Source: Chloroflexota bacterium
Lineage (GTDB): Bacteria; Chloroflexota; Limnocylindria; Limnocylindrales; CSP1-4
Assembly: GCA_013695255.1 (NCBI GenBank)
Contig: JACDAV010000123.1
Location: forward strand, 1 to 7,529
Length of the DNA stretch: 7,529 nt
Direction: 5' to 3'
A model generated the notes under the pieces. It searched no databases. It was not told where the DNA came from and was given only the letters and a program-made list of their open reading frames with translations. Shown one piece after another: positions 1-5,984 of the stretch; position 1 is the first letter of the stretch; the number at the start of each line of letters is the position of its first letter. Position numbers and translations under genes: made by a program.

Positions 1-932
1 AGCGCCGTCAGGCCGGTGGCCAGGAGCGGCACGCCGGTCGTCGCGAGAAGGCCCGCCAGCAGGACGGCCGCCGGCCAGCGGCTGCCGCCGGTCGCCGGCG
101 CCATCCCGCTCGTCTGCCCCGTCCGCCGCGTGTCGGTGCCGCCCAGCAAGGCATCCGCCGAGCCGACGACGACCAGGGCCAGCACGACGAGCGTGGCCGC
201 CAGGGCAATCGCCCGTGCGAAGGCCTCCGGGCTCGACGAGAAGGCGAGGTCCTGGTACAGGCGCGTCGTGATCGTCGAGAAGCCCGCCGGTGAGCCGAGG
301 ATGGCCGGCACGCCGAAGGCGTTCATCCCGAACACGAACGTCACCACGGCAGCCGCCAGCAGCGCCGGCCGCAGGAGGGGCAAGGTGACGGTGACGAACG
401 CGCGGGTCGGACCCGCGCCGCTCGCCCGGGCAGCGAGCTCCAGCTCCGGCTCGGCCCGGGTGGCGAGGGCTCCGGCCACCACGAGCCAGGCCAAAGGCGT
501 GGCGGCCACGGCGACGACGAGGACGATGCCGGCCGGTCCGTAGAGGCCCCGAAGCTCCAGGCCCAGCAGCTGGTCGGTCAGGCCGCGAGGCCCGAACGCC
601 CGGGTCCAGCCGAACGCGAGCACGAACGGCGGCACGAGCAGCTGGGCCAGCATCGCCGTCCGGAGGACGCCGCGCCCTCGCGCCGTCCCACGCTCCGTCA
701 CCAGGGCCGCAGCTGTTCCCACCGCCACCGACAGCAGCGCCACGGACGCCGCCGTCCACAGGCTGTTCAGGATGGCACGGGCCGCCAGCGGGCCGCCCAG
801 GGCAGCAGCCAGCGCGGCGGGACCGTCCCCGGCGGCCACCATCACCAGCCGGGCCACGGGCAGGCCGATGATCGCGGCGACGAGCAGGACGATCGCGCCC
901 GTCGCCAGCCGATCCCGGCCTGCGTCAGCCAC
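1..932 (-). CDS. ABC transporter permease, FbpB/ThiP-like (3' end outside window)
   Basis: Inner-membrane permease of a binding-protein-dependent importer, about 310 residues visible. My minus-strand translation shows hydrophobic segments at about residues 13-32, 42-66, 83-103, 118-142, 172-200 and 225-247, and a seventh beginning near 275. Between the fourth and fifth lies an EAA-type loop (ELAARASGAG, then VTLPLLRP), the site where the ATPase subunit docks. Family members of the FbpB/ThiP class have two such halves and about 500-550 residues, so the visible part is the first half and the start of the second. The chosen GTG start at 932 overlaps the end of the upstream binding-protein gene by 8 bases, implying translational coupling. 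The substrate is set by the partner, probably ferric iron or a small anion. The ATPase gene is not in the window and may lie to the left. Family is well supported; substrate is inferred. Confidence 0.85.
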   Translation of the reverse strand, partial: MADAGRDRLATGAIVLLVAAIIGLPVARLVMVAAGDGPAALAAALGGPLAARAILNSLWTAASVALLSVAVGTAAALVTERGTARGRGVLRTAMLAQLLVPPFVLAFGWTRAFGPRGLTDQLLGLELRGLYGPAGIVLVVAVAATPLAWLVVAGALATRAEPELELAARASGAGPTRAFVTVTLPLLRPALLAAAVVTFVFGMNAFGVPAILGSPAGFSTITTRLYQDLAFSSSPEAFARAIALAATLVVLALVVVGSADALLGGTDTRRTGQTSGMAPATGGSRWPAAVLLAGLLATTGVPLLATGLTA

Positions 933-2016
933 CGAAGATCGCCCGATACTGCTCCAGGAACTGCTCCTGCTGACCGAAGATCGCCCGCCAGTCAGGGCGG
1001 GCCTGGTCGCCGCCCGGCTCGGGACCACCGAAACCCGGCAGGACCGGCTCCTGGCCCGCCTCGCCCAGGATCCGCTGGCCCTCCGCGGAGAGCAGGAACT
1101 CCACGAGTGCCTCGGCCGCCGCCGGGTTCTCCGAGCCGTCGACCACCCCGACCGGGCTGTACATCGCGACGGACCCCGACGATGGCCAGACGAGCTCGAC
1201 GGGAGACCCCTTGGCCACCGCCGCCCGCGCGGACGAGTCGAGCGTGATCCCGGCCCTGAACTGCCCCTCGGCCACGCCGGTCGTAACCTCGTCCGGCGAC
1301 TTGATCTGGACCGCCCCGTTGGCCTTCAGCTCCTCGTAGAACGCCATGCCGTAGTCCGGGTGGAGCGCGAAGTAGCCGAGCGCACCGAACGCGGAGCCGG
1401 CGAACCCCGGGTCCGGGATAGCGACGGCGTCGCCCAGAGCCGGATCGGTCAGGTCCTGCCAGTCCGTCGGGCCCGGAGTCAGATCGGCGTGCTTCACCAT
1501 CACCATGTTGAGCACGCGGGTGCCCCAGAACGTGTCGGTCTGGTCGGCCGGGTCGAGCCCCGCTGCGCCGGCGGGCGACCATGCTCGCAGGACGCCCTGG
1601 TCCACCCAGGCCTGCATCGAGAGCGGATCGGTCAGCCAGAGCACGTCCGCCTGGATCCCGCCCTCACGAAGCTCCGCCGCCATCCGGGCGGAGAGCTCGC
1701 CGGTCGGCGCACGGAACAGCTCGACCGTGACGTTCGGCTGGGCGGCGGCGAGGGCGGCCAGGATCGCGTCGACGACCGGCTGCTGGACGGAGGTGTAGAG
1801 CGTGATCGACCCGCTCGCCGGGGCGCGCGATGGCAGGACCGCGGAGGGATCCACGACGGCGCTGACGGTGGGCGACGGACTCACCGAGCCGGCGCCGGAC
1901 GGCGCCCCGGAGGCCGCCGGCCCGCAGGCGGCGAGCAACATGACGACAAGCACCGCGAGCCATGCTCGGGCGTGCCGGCTGCGACGGCGTCCACGATCCG
2001 TCCAGGTGTTGGACAC
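925..2016 (-). CDS. ABC transporter substrate-binding lipoprotein, ferric iron/phosphonate class
   Basis: Extracytoplasmic solute receptor of 363 residues. With the GTG at 2016 the protein starts with a basic region (GRRRSRHAR, residues 9-17), a hydrophobic stretch and a lipobox ending LLAAC with Cys31 as the lipidation site. A Ser/Pro/Ala-rich linker to about residue 69 follows. The mature fold begins with SITLYTSVQQ, followed by a TGEL motif near 105-108, a pattern of the FbpA/AfuA/FutA-like and 2-aminoethylphosphonate binding proteins. The terminal EFLLSAEGQRIL is also typical of the family. The adjacent Tyr pair that usually binds Fe(III) in FbpA-type proteins is not evident: the equivalent region reads ITLDSSAR. 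The substrate is therefore uncertain. The GTG was chosen because longer starts would put a non-signal extension before the lipoprotein signal, and an AGAGGAG ribosome site lies 10 bases upstream. The permease gene follows directly. Confidence 0.85.
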   Translation of the reverse strand: MSNTWTDRGRRRSRHARAWLAVLVVMLLAACGPAASGAPSGAGSVSPSPTVSAVVDPSAVLPSRAPASGSITLYTSVQQPVVDAILAALAAAQPNVTVELFRAPTGELSARMAAELREGGIQADVLWLTDPLSMQAWVDQGVLRAWSPAGAAGLDPADQTDTFWGTRVLNMVMVKHADLTPGPTDWQDLTDPALGDAVAIPDPGFAGSAFGALGYFALHPDYGMAFYEELKANGAVQIKSPDEVTTGVAEGQFRAGITLDSSARAAVAKGSPVELVWPSSGSVAMYSPVGVVDGSENPAAAEALVEFLLSAEGQRILGEAGQEPVLPGFGGPEPGGDQARPDWRAIFGQQEQFLEQYRAIFGG

Positions 2017-2026
2017 GGCGATGACG

Positions 2027-2033
2027 CTCCTCT
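2027..2033 (-). promoter_or_regulatory. Ribosome binding site of the substrate-binding lipoprotein gene
   Basis: The minus strand reads AGAGGAG here, 10 bases before the GTG at 2016. It is the strongest Shine-Dalgarno match in the area and decides the start codon, since the reading frame itself stays open far upstream. Confidence 0.6.
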
Positions 2034-2115
2034 GGCCGACGGCGATGCTGGATGGGGCGGTATCCCGCGCCCCTGCTCCGTCGGTTGCACGACATCGCCA
2101 GGCACGCGGCACGAC

Positions 2116-2144
2116 TTGTCCCCCACGCCCTGTCAGGGTAGGCT
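2116..2144 (+). promoter_or_regulatory. Candidate rightward promoter for the winged-helix/PadR gene pair
   Basis: TTGTCC at 2116-2121 is followed after exactly 17 bases by TAGGCT at 2139-2144, a good housekeeping-sigma pattern; TAGGCT-type -10 boxes are common in high-GC Gram-positive bacteria. Transcription would start near 2151, about 38 bases before the ATG at 2189. The -10 box lies inside the palindrome at 2133-2151, so a protein bound there would block this promoter. No equally clear promoter was found for the leftward transporter genes. Sequence match only. Confidence 0.5.
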
Positions 2145-2151
2145 CGCCTGG
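2133..2151. promoter_or_regulatory. Candidate DtxR/IdeR-type iron box
   Basis: An imperfect palindrome, TCAGGGTAGGCTCGCCTGG, centred on the G at 2142, with outer arms CAGG/CCTG and inner AG-G-CT. By my count 13 of 19 positions match the DtxR/IdeR consensus TTAGGTTAGSCTAACCTAA, including the AGG-N2-AGGCT-N2-CCT core. It sits between a probable iron-class uptake gene and a divergent regulator pair and covers the rightward -10 box. Outer A/T positions are lost, which may reflect base composition or mean that the site is weak or fortuitous. Confidence 0.4.
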
Positions 2152-2188
2152 GCGAACGAACCGCGGTGCGTCAGCGACCGAGGAGTTC

Positions 2189-2575
2189 ATGAGCGATCCG
2201 CAGGAGCCGAAAAGCGAGGAGCTGCGTCGCCTCTTCTGGCGGGACGAGATCCTCCAGCTGTTCTTCTGGCTCGAAGGCGAAGGCTTCGGGGACCTGGTCG
2301 GTCCTCGCACGCTCGAGCGGTTCATGGGTGTCGACACCGAAGCGTCGGTCGTGCACCTGGAGCAGCTCGCGGAGGACGGATACCTGGAGCGCGGCTGGCT
2401 GGCCTACCGGCTCTCGGAGCGTGGCCGGGCCGAGGGCAGTCGCATCTTCGCCGAGGAGTTCCGCGATTGGACGAGACCGGCCCATGGAGCATGCGGCAGC
2501 GATTGCTGGTGTCAGGCGTCCCGGCTCGAGGCCGACGCCTGCCTCGCCGAACGGTCCCGGACATCGCTGTCGTGA
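2189..2575 (+). CDS. Winged-helix protein with C-terminal Cys motif (paralogue A)
   Basis: A 128-residue protein of no named family that I recognise. Residues about 17-94 look like a winged helix-turn-helix domain: RDEILQLFFWLEGEGFG, then a helical stretch with LEQLAEDGYLERG and a wing-like YRLSERGR. The tail holds HGACGSDCWC (His99, Cys102, Cys106, Cys108) and another Cys at 118, a possible metal or Fe-S site. It is clearly related to the protein encoded at 5559-5984 inside the hydrogenase operon, sharing RDxILQ, WLxGEGFG, the F-AxEF region and the HGxCxxDC motif. The ATG at 2189 has AGGAG three bases upstream, and a promoter candidate lies about 45 bases before it. Its stop overlaps the GTG of the next gene (GTGA). 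A DNA-binding metal or redox sensor is the likeliest role; this is inference. Confidence 0.75.
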   Translation: MSDPQEPKSEELRRLFWRDEILQLFFWLEGEGFGDLVGPRTLERFMGVDTEASVVHLEQLAEDGYLERGWLAYRLSERGRAEGSRIFAEEFRDWTRPAHGACGSDCWCQASRLEADACLAERSRTSLS

Positions 2576-3057
2576 GCAGCCGGCCCGCCGCTGATGGCGA
2601 TGTCGCCGGCTTGCTGCCGCGGAACTTTCCGCGCTCGTGCCTCCTGCTCCTGATCGCCGAGCAGCCCAGTCACGGATATGACCTGCTGGAGCGGTTGTCG
2701 CATCTCGGGCTCGACGCGAGCGATCCGGGAGGGCTCTACCGGGCGCTCCGGGCCATGGAGCGGGAGGAGCTGGTCGCCTCGCACTGGGAGACGTCCGCGA
2801 CCGGTCCCGCTCGGCGGGTGTACCGACTGACCGGCGCCGGCCGCAGGGCGCTCGACGAGTCGGCCGCCAGCCTGGCCGAAACGCAGACGGTCGTTGCTGC
2901 GTACCCCGTGCGCCACACCTCGCTCGCGCCGGGGCGTGAAGCGTCGAACGACGGACGGACGGCACCTCCAGGGGCGCGCAGCCGAGCTGGCTCAGGACGG
3001 CCGGACCACGCTTCAACGCGCCCCGCGAAGAGTCAGCCCGCAACGCTGGACGCCTGA
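2572..3057 (+). CDS. PadR-like transcriptional regulator
   Basis: A 161-residue protein whose residues about 14-103 match the PadR winged-helix pattern: a leading LLLLIAEQPSHGYDLLERL, the recognition region GGLYRALRAMEREELV, a WETS-GPARRVY wing and LTGAGRRAL. PadR proteins are usually dimeric repressors that respond to small molecules. The last 40 or so residues are low-complexity, rich in Ser, Arg, Pro and Ala, and lack the long coiled C-terminal dimer helix of classical members. The GTG at 2572 was chosen because it overlaps the stop of the upstream winged-helix gene as GTGA, implying coupled translation; upstream sequence in this frame is only the shadow of that gene. The stop lies 10 bases from the convergent hydrogenase operon end. 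Targets could be its own operon, the transporter or the hydrogenase genes; the sequence does not say which. Confidence 0.8.
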   Translation: MSSRPAADGDVAGLLPRNFPRSCLLLLIAEQPSHGYDLLERLSHLGLDASDPGGLYRALRAMEREELVASHWETSATGPARRVYRLTGAGRRALDESAASLAETQTVVAAYPVRHTSLAPGREASNDGRTAPPGARSRAGSGRPDHASTRPAKSQPATLDA

Positions 3058-3067
3058 CGGGTCGCGC

Positions 3068-3817
3068 TCAGATCGTCTGGTTGGCGAGGGCCAGGTGGTG
3101 CCGGGTGTAGCGCTCGAGCATCGCACGCTGGTCGTCCCGGAGCGGCTCGCAGACCCAGCCCCAGTGAATCGATACCCAGTCGCCGATCGACGCCTCATCC
3201 GCAAACCCGCGCGCCTCGACCTGCCGGGCGACGCGCAGCTCCACTGGAGCCCCGAGCTGGAGCTTGCCGTCGACCAGCTCGACCGGCGCTCGCTGGACAA
3301 GGAGCTCCGGGCCCTCCACCGCCGTCACGCGACCCCAGCTGATCCGGCAGTTGTCCATCGTCTCCAGCGAGTCACCGCGATCGCCGACCACCCGGTACAC
3401 GTCCAGGACATGGAAGCTGTGGTGCGGCAGCGCCCCTGCCGGCGCCTTGCTCAGCACCCACTCGCGGGCCCGGCCGCGAAGCTGCCCGCTGAACCGCTCG
3501 GCGAGAGACTCGTACAGTTGGCGAACCTCGACGGCCTCCAGGAGCGAGTTGCCGATCCAGTAGGCCTCGACGACGCGCTCGTCGAACGGGTCGGCGATCC
3601 CGTTGGCCCGGGCGATCAGCTGGAGGTACGGGGTGGCGCCGCTGAACTGGCGAAGGAGCGGGCGAACGCCCCCGTCGACGGCGTTCTCCGTGGCGTACTG
3701 GAAAAGGGTCCGGTTGTCGTCCGGCCCGCAGTAGCGCAGGCGGTTGGGCATGAACCCGTAGCGGATGAAGCGCAGCGAGCCGGCCAGGGCCGGGCCGGTC
3801 GGGACGACGACGCTCAC
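3068..3817 (-). CDS. Hydrogenase-cluster protein (DUF6390-like) with C-terminal HypC-like domain
   Basis: A 249-residue protein and the last gene of the operon, starting with a GTG that overlaps the hypC stop (GTGA). The N-terminal part (about 1-150) contains RFIRYGFMPNRLRYCGP (around residues 16-32) and a His-rich ALPHHSFHVLDVYRV at about 129-143. It recalls uncharacterised DUF6390-type proteins found near actinobacterial hydrogenases; I assign that name from memory. The C-terminal part (about 156-245) looks like HypC: CRISWGRV at 157-164 matches the HypC N-terminus, and IGDWVSIHWGWV at 211-222 matches the HypC GDYVLVHxGFA segment and its following acidic helix. Cys157 and His218 fall at the two key HypC positions. 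A role in handling or transferring the Fe(CN)2CO unit, or in binding HypD or the large subunit, is inferred. Gene reality is strong; the HypC relation is moderate. Confidence 0.8.
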   Translation of the reverse strand: MSVVVPTGPALAGSLRFIRYGFMPNRLRYCGPDDNRTLFQYATENAVDGGVRPLLRQFSGATPYLQLIARANGIADPFDERVVEAYWIGNSLLEAVEVRQLYESLAERFSGQLRGRAREWVLSKAPAGALPHHSFHVLDVYRVVGDRGDSLETMDNCRISWGRVTAVEGPELLVQRAPVELVDGKLQLGAPVELRVARQVEARGFADEASIGDWVSIHWGWVCEPLRDDQRAMLERYTRHHLALANQTI

Positions 3818-4047
3818 TGGCTGGCGGCTTCCAGCATGCCCTCGAGCTCGTCGTTGAAGCGGATGATGTCCTCGGCCTCGTCGCGGTCCATCCGCTCGAC
3901 CGCCTGGCCCGCATAGACCACGACGTAGTCACCCGGGGCAAGGCCGGTCATGCCGCCGGAGCCGACCCACAACGGTTCGCCGTCCAGATCGACTTCGAGG
4001 CGGCTGCCGTCCAGCTGCAGGATCCTGCGCGGCTCCGCTCGGCACAC
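3814..4047 (-). CDS. hypC: [NiFe]-hydrogenase assembly chaperone HypC
   Basis: A 77-residue chaperone that, with HypD, carries the Fe(CN)2CO moiety to the hydrogenase large subunit. The GTG at 4047 is preferred over the ATG at 4068 because it puts the essential Cys at position 2 (MCRAEPRRIL, compare the usual MCLAIPGRV), where it is exposed after Met removal. The longer form would bury it at position 9. The GTG also lies only one base past the stop of the protease gene. The barrel motif GDYVVVYAGQAVERMD (residues 39-54) is typical, followed by the acidic C-terminal helix, and the length is normal. Odd points: the conserved His of GDYVLVHxG is Tyr45, and the N-terminal motif keeps only Cys2 and Pro6 clearly. 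The stop overlaps the start of the next gene, which carries a second HypC-like domain. Confidence 0.88.
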   Translation of the reverse strand: MCRAEPRRILQLDGSRLEVDLDGEPLWVGSGGMTGLAPGDYVVVYAGQAVERMDRDEAEDIIRFNDELEGMLEAASQ

Positions 4048-4048
4048 G

Positions 4049-4576
4049 TCAGGCCACCGTCCCGGCAAGGAGCGGTGCGTGGAGGCCGGGCTCCTGGAGT
4101 GCGTCGATCAGGTGGAGCACCTGTTCCACGGCCGCCTCCGCCGCGGCGGCGACCGGCGGGCTGAGCGCGAGACCCAGATCCGTGCTGCCAGGCTGGCAGC
4201 CAAGGATGAAGACCCGCGGCGGAAGGGCGTCGAGCGCGCGCGCCAGGATGAGGGCCAGTGAGGGTACGGCACGATGCATGTCACTCATCAGCGCCCGTCG
4301 CTCCTCGGGGTCGAGTCCCGCCGGATCGGGCACCTCGACCGTGAGCAACTGGAGAGTTCCCGGCGCCGCGCCGGTCTCCGCCGCGTCCAGCACGATGACG
4401 GCGTCATAGCCGGCGACCAGCTCCTGGACCAGGGCGATGCCGGCGATGCCGGACTCGAGCAGCTCGACGCCCTGCGGCACACCCCGCTGCGCCAAACGGC
4501 GGAGCGCCACGATGCCGAAGCCGTCGTCGCCGAGGAGGTCGTTGCCGATGCCGGCGACGAGAACGCGCGCCCTCAT
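4049..4576 (-). CDS. hyaD: [NiFe]-hydrogenase maturation protease (HyaD/HupD/HybD family)
   Basis: A 175-residue endopeptidase that removes the C-terminal tail of the large subunit once Ni is inserted, closing the active site. The N-terminus VLVAGIGNDLLGDDGFG is the family signature. The three metal ligands known from HybD can be placed: Asp18 in the DDG motif, Asp64 in VIVLDAAETGAAPGT, and His101 in SDMHRAVP. The later GCQP (GCQPGSTDLGLALSP) region is also typical, and the length is normal. The ATG at 4576 overlaps the stop of the NifU-Rieske gene by 4 bases (ATGA), and hypC begins one base after its stop. Its expected substrate is the large subunit at the right end of the window. A paralogue that has lost all three ligands is encoded at 5981-6514. 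Confidence 0.93.
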   Translation of the reverse strand: MRARVLVAGIGNDLLGDDGFGIVALRRLAQRGVPQGVELLESGIAGIALVQELVAGYDAVIVLDAAETGAAPGTLQLLTVEVPDPAGLDPEERRALMSDMHRAVPSLALILARALDALPPRVFILGCQPGSTDLGLALSPPVAAAAEAAVEQVLHLIDALQEPGLHAPLLAGTVA

Positions 4577-5562
4577 GCCGCGGGAACCTCCTCCGTGCCG
4601 ATCGCGAGCAGGACCTCGTCGCCGCGGATCGCGACCGGATAGACCGCCAGCCGCCCATCGCCGTCCGTGCGCCGTCCCGTCCGGACGTCGTACCGGCAGC
4701 CATGCCAGGGGCACACCAACGCGGTCCCCTCGATCCGGCCCAGCTGCAGGGTGAGCGGGCTGTCCGGCGGGCAGCCATCGGCGTACGCATGCACTTCCCC
4801 TGCATGCCTGATGAGGAGGACGGCCAGCCCCTCGGGTCGCACGATCCGGACCTCGTCTGCCGGCAGGTCCTCAAACCCTGCGACCTGCACCCACCGCGGA
4901 CGCCGGAGCGGCCGGCGACCGGCCACGTCAGCCGCGACCGGGTCCGTGGGCGACGCGGACGGCGCGGACACTTGTTCCTCGACCACCAGCTCCGTGAACC
5001 ACGGGACCTGCTCGCGGAGCGCCTCCTCGACCACCCGCCGCAGCGTGCCGGTCGAGCCGGGACAGCTCTCGCACGATCCGGACAGGCTGACGGTCACGCG
5101 CCCGGCATCAATGCCGACCACCTCGAGTTGGCCGCCATGCGACTCGAGATAGGGGTGCGCCTCGCGCAGGGCCCGGTCGACGTCCGCTCTGGGGTCGACG
5201 GGCGCGAGGTCGTACAGCTCCAGCAGCGAGCGGACCGCCGGGTCTGCCAGGAGCCGTGCCGCGAGGCCCGGCACGCCGAGCCCGTCGAGCGCCTGCAGGA
5301 GGCGGCCCAGGCCCTCCCGGTGCAGGGCGTCGACGGCATCGAGGAGGGCGAACACCGCCTCGTGGGCCGGGCCCTCTGGCAGCTCGTCGACGCGCTCGAG
5401 CGCCCCGGCGACCGCGGCCTGCAGCTCCTCGTAGGGTCGACCGGCGTCCTCATGGCCATGGCCGTGGTCGTGCCCATGGCGATGGGAGGTTCCGTTGGAC
5501 GAGTGGGCGGCAGGCAGCGGCTGACTCCCGCCCTGACCCAGGACCGGCAGCGCCTGCCTCAC
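4573..5562 (-). CDS. NifU-domain / Rieske-domain fusion protein with His-rich N-terminus
   Basis: A 329-residue multidomain protein. Residues 27-37 have six His alternating with Gly, Asp and Arg (HRHGHDHGHGH), a likely metal-binding tract. Residues about 42-120 are helical. Residues about 128-200 form a NifU C-terminal (Nfu) domain with the cluster-binding CxxC (GSCESCPGS, Cys164 and Cys167). Residues about 222-329 form a Rieske-type [2Fe-2S] domain: ADGCPPDSPL, then CPWHGCRYDVRTG. The second ligand pair is intact (Cys284, His287), but the first motif has Cys264 followed by Pro-Pro-Asp, so the expected His at 266 is missing. The GTG at 5562 was chosen because it overlaps the preceding stop (GTGA); a GTG one codon upstream is possible. 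Similar NifU/Rieske proteins are known in uptake-hydrogenase operons, where Fe-S cluster supply or electron transfer from the small subunit is the usual proposal. Confidence 0.87.
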   Translation of the reverse strand: MRQALPVLGQGGSQPLPAAHSSNGTSHRHGHDHGHGHEDAGRPYEELQAAVAGALERVDELPEGPAHEAVFALLDAVDALHREGLGRLLQALDGLGVPGLAARLLADPAVRSLLELYDLAPVDPRADVDRALREAHPYLESHGGQLEVVGIDAGRVTVSLSGSCESCPGSTGTLRRVVEEALREQVPWFTELVVEEQVSAPSASPTDPVAADVAGRRPLRRPRWVQVAGFEDLPADEVRIVRPEGLAVLLIRHAGEVHAYADGCPPDSPLTLQLGRIEGTALVCPWHGCRYDVRTGRRTDGDGRLAVYPVAIRGDEVLLAIGTEEVPAA

Positions 5563-5984
5563 CACGCCCAGGCTCCGTCCACCTGGCCGGTGACGCAATG
5601 AGAGCAGCCCTCGGCACGGTCGATGCCCTCGCAATGCGGGCAGTCCGGGGCGCACTCGCCGTGCGCCGTGAGCTGGAGGTCCGCGAACTCGTCGGCGAAC
5701 CGCCTTCCTCCCTCACGTGACCCGGCGTCGGTCAGCTGGAAGCGCGATCCCCTGGCTTCCAGGAGGCCCTCTCCCACGAGCTGCGCCAGCTGCTCGCGCA
5801 CGAGTCCCGCGTCCAGCGTGACGAGCCGTGCGATGGCGTCCGCGTCCGCGTCCGCGCCAAAGCCCTCGCCGCGCAGCCAGTACAGGGCCTGCAGGATGTC
5901 GTCACGACAGCGCATCGCCGCCAGACCCGCGTCCTTGCCGTTCAGCGGCGCGACGTCACGCGCAGACAGCGACTCGGGGATCAT
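5559..5984 (-). CDS. Winged-helix protein with C-terminal Cys cluster (paralogue B, in hydrogenase operon)
   Basis: A 141-residue protein of unrecognised family. Residues about 25-105 look like a winged helix: CRDDILQALYWLRGEGFG, a helix with VREQLAQLVGEGLLEARG, and the wing FQLTDAGSREGGRRFADEF. The C-terminus contains HGECAPDCPHC (His108, Cys111, Cys115, Cys118) and a second pair, CSHC (Cys127, Cys130): five Cys in 20 residues, a strong metal or Fe-S binding signature. It is homologous to the protein at 2189-2575 but has the additional CxxC. The ATG at 5984 overlaps the upstream stop (ATGA) and its stop overlaps the next GTG (GTGA), so it is embedded in the operon. It could be a metal- or redox-responsive regulator, or a structural accessory protein that reuses the fold. 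A hexanucleotide repeat encodes the ADADADA stretch near residue 45. Confidence 0.78.
   Translation of the reverse strand: MIPESLSARDVAPLNGKDAGLAAMRCRDDILQALYWLRGEGFGADADADAIARLVTLDAGLVREQLAQLVGEGLLEARGSRFQLTDAGSREGGRRFADEFADLQLTAHGECAPDCPHCEGIDRAEGCSHCVTGQVDGAWAW
5836..5856. repeat. Hexanucleotide tandem repeat (GCGTCC, 3.5 copies) inside a CDS
   Basis: Three full GCGTCC units plus GCG. On the coding (minus) strand it gives alternating Ala and Asp in the loop after the GEGFG motif of the operon's winged-helix protein. Copy changes would stay in frame. The paralogue at 2189-2575 has no such stretch at the same place. Confidence 0.7.

Noticed and set aside
2055..2100. Leftward promoter for the transporter genes near a GGGATACC sequence
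   Set aside because: No convincing -35 partner at proper spacing and only a weak -10, so it is not reported as a feature.
2017..2337. N-terminal extension of the binding-protein frame up to 2337
   Set aside because: It would place over 100 residues before a clear lipoprotein signal peptide and overlap the divergent winged-helix gene. The frame is open only because stop codons are rare at this GC content.
772..3057. Long plus-strand open frame of 761 codons reaching into the PadR gene
   Set aside because: Its first two thirds are antisense to the permease and binding-protein genes and have Arg/Pro-rich low-information content. Only the last part from 2572 shows a real protein (PadR-like).
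3040..3080. Possible bidirectional terminator between the convergent genes
   Set aside because: Only 10 bases separate the stops, and I see no stable hairpin followed by a T run on either strand.
2894..3916. Plus-strand open frame of 340 codons
   Set aside because: It lies antisense to the HypC-fusion and hypC genes, whose minus-strand products have recognisable motifs. It shows none itself and would overlap the end of the PadR gene.
4048..4068. ATG start for HypC at 4068
   Set aside because: It would put the functional Cys at position 9, while HypC needs it at position 2; the GTG at 4047 does this.
4577..4714. Extended start for the maturation protease at 4714
   Set aside because: The added residues are a shadow of the Rieske domain. 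The family N-terminus starts at the ATG at 4576, which also makes the usual ATGA overlap.
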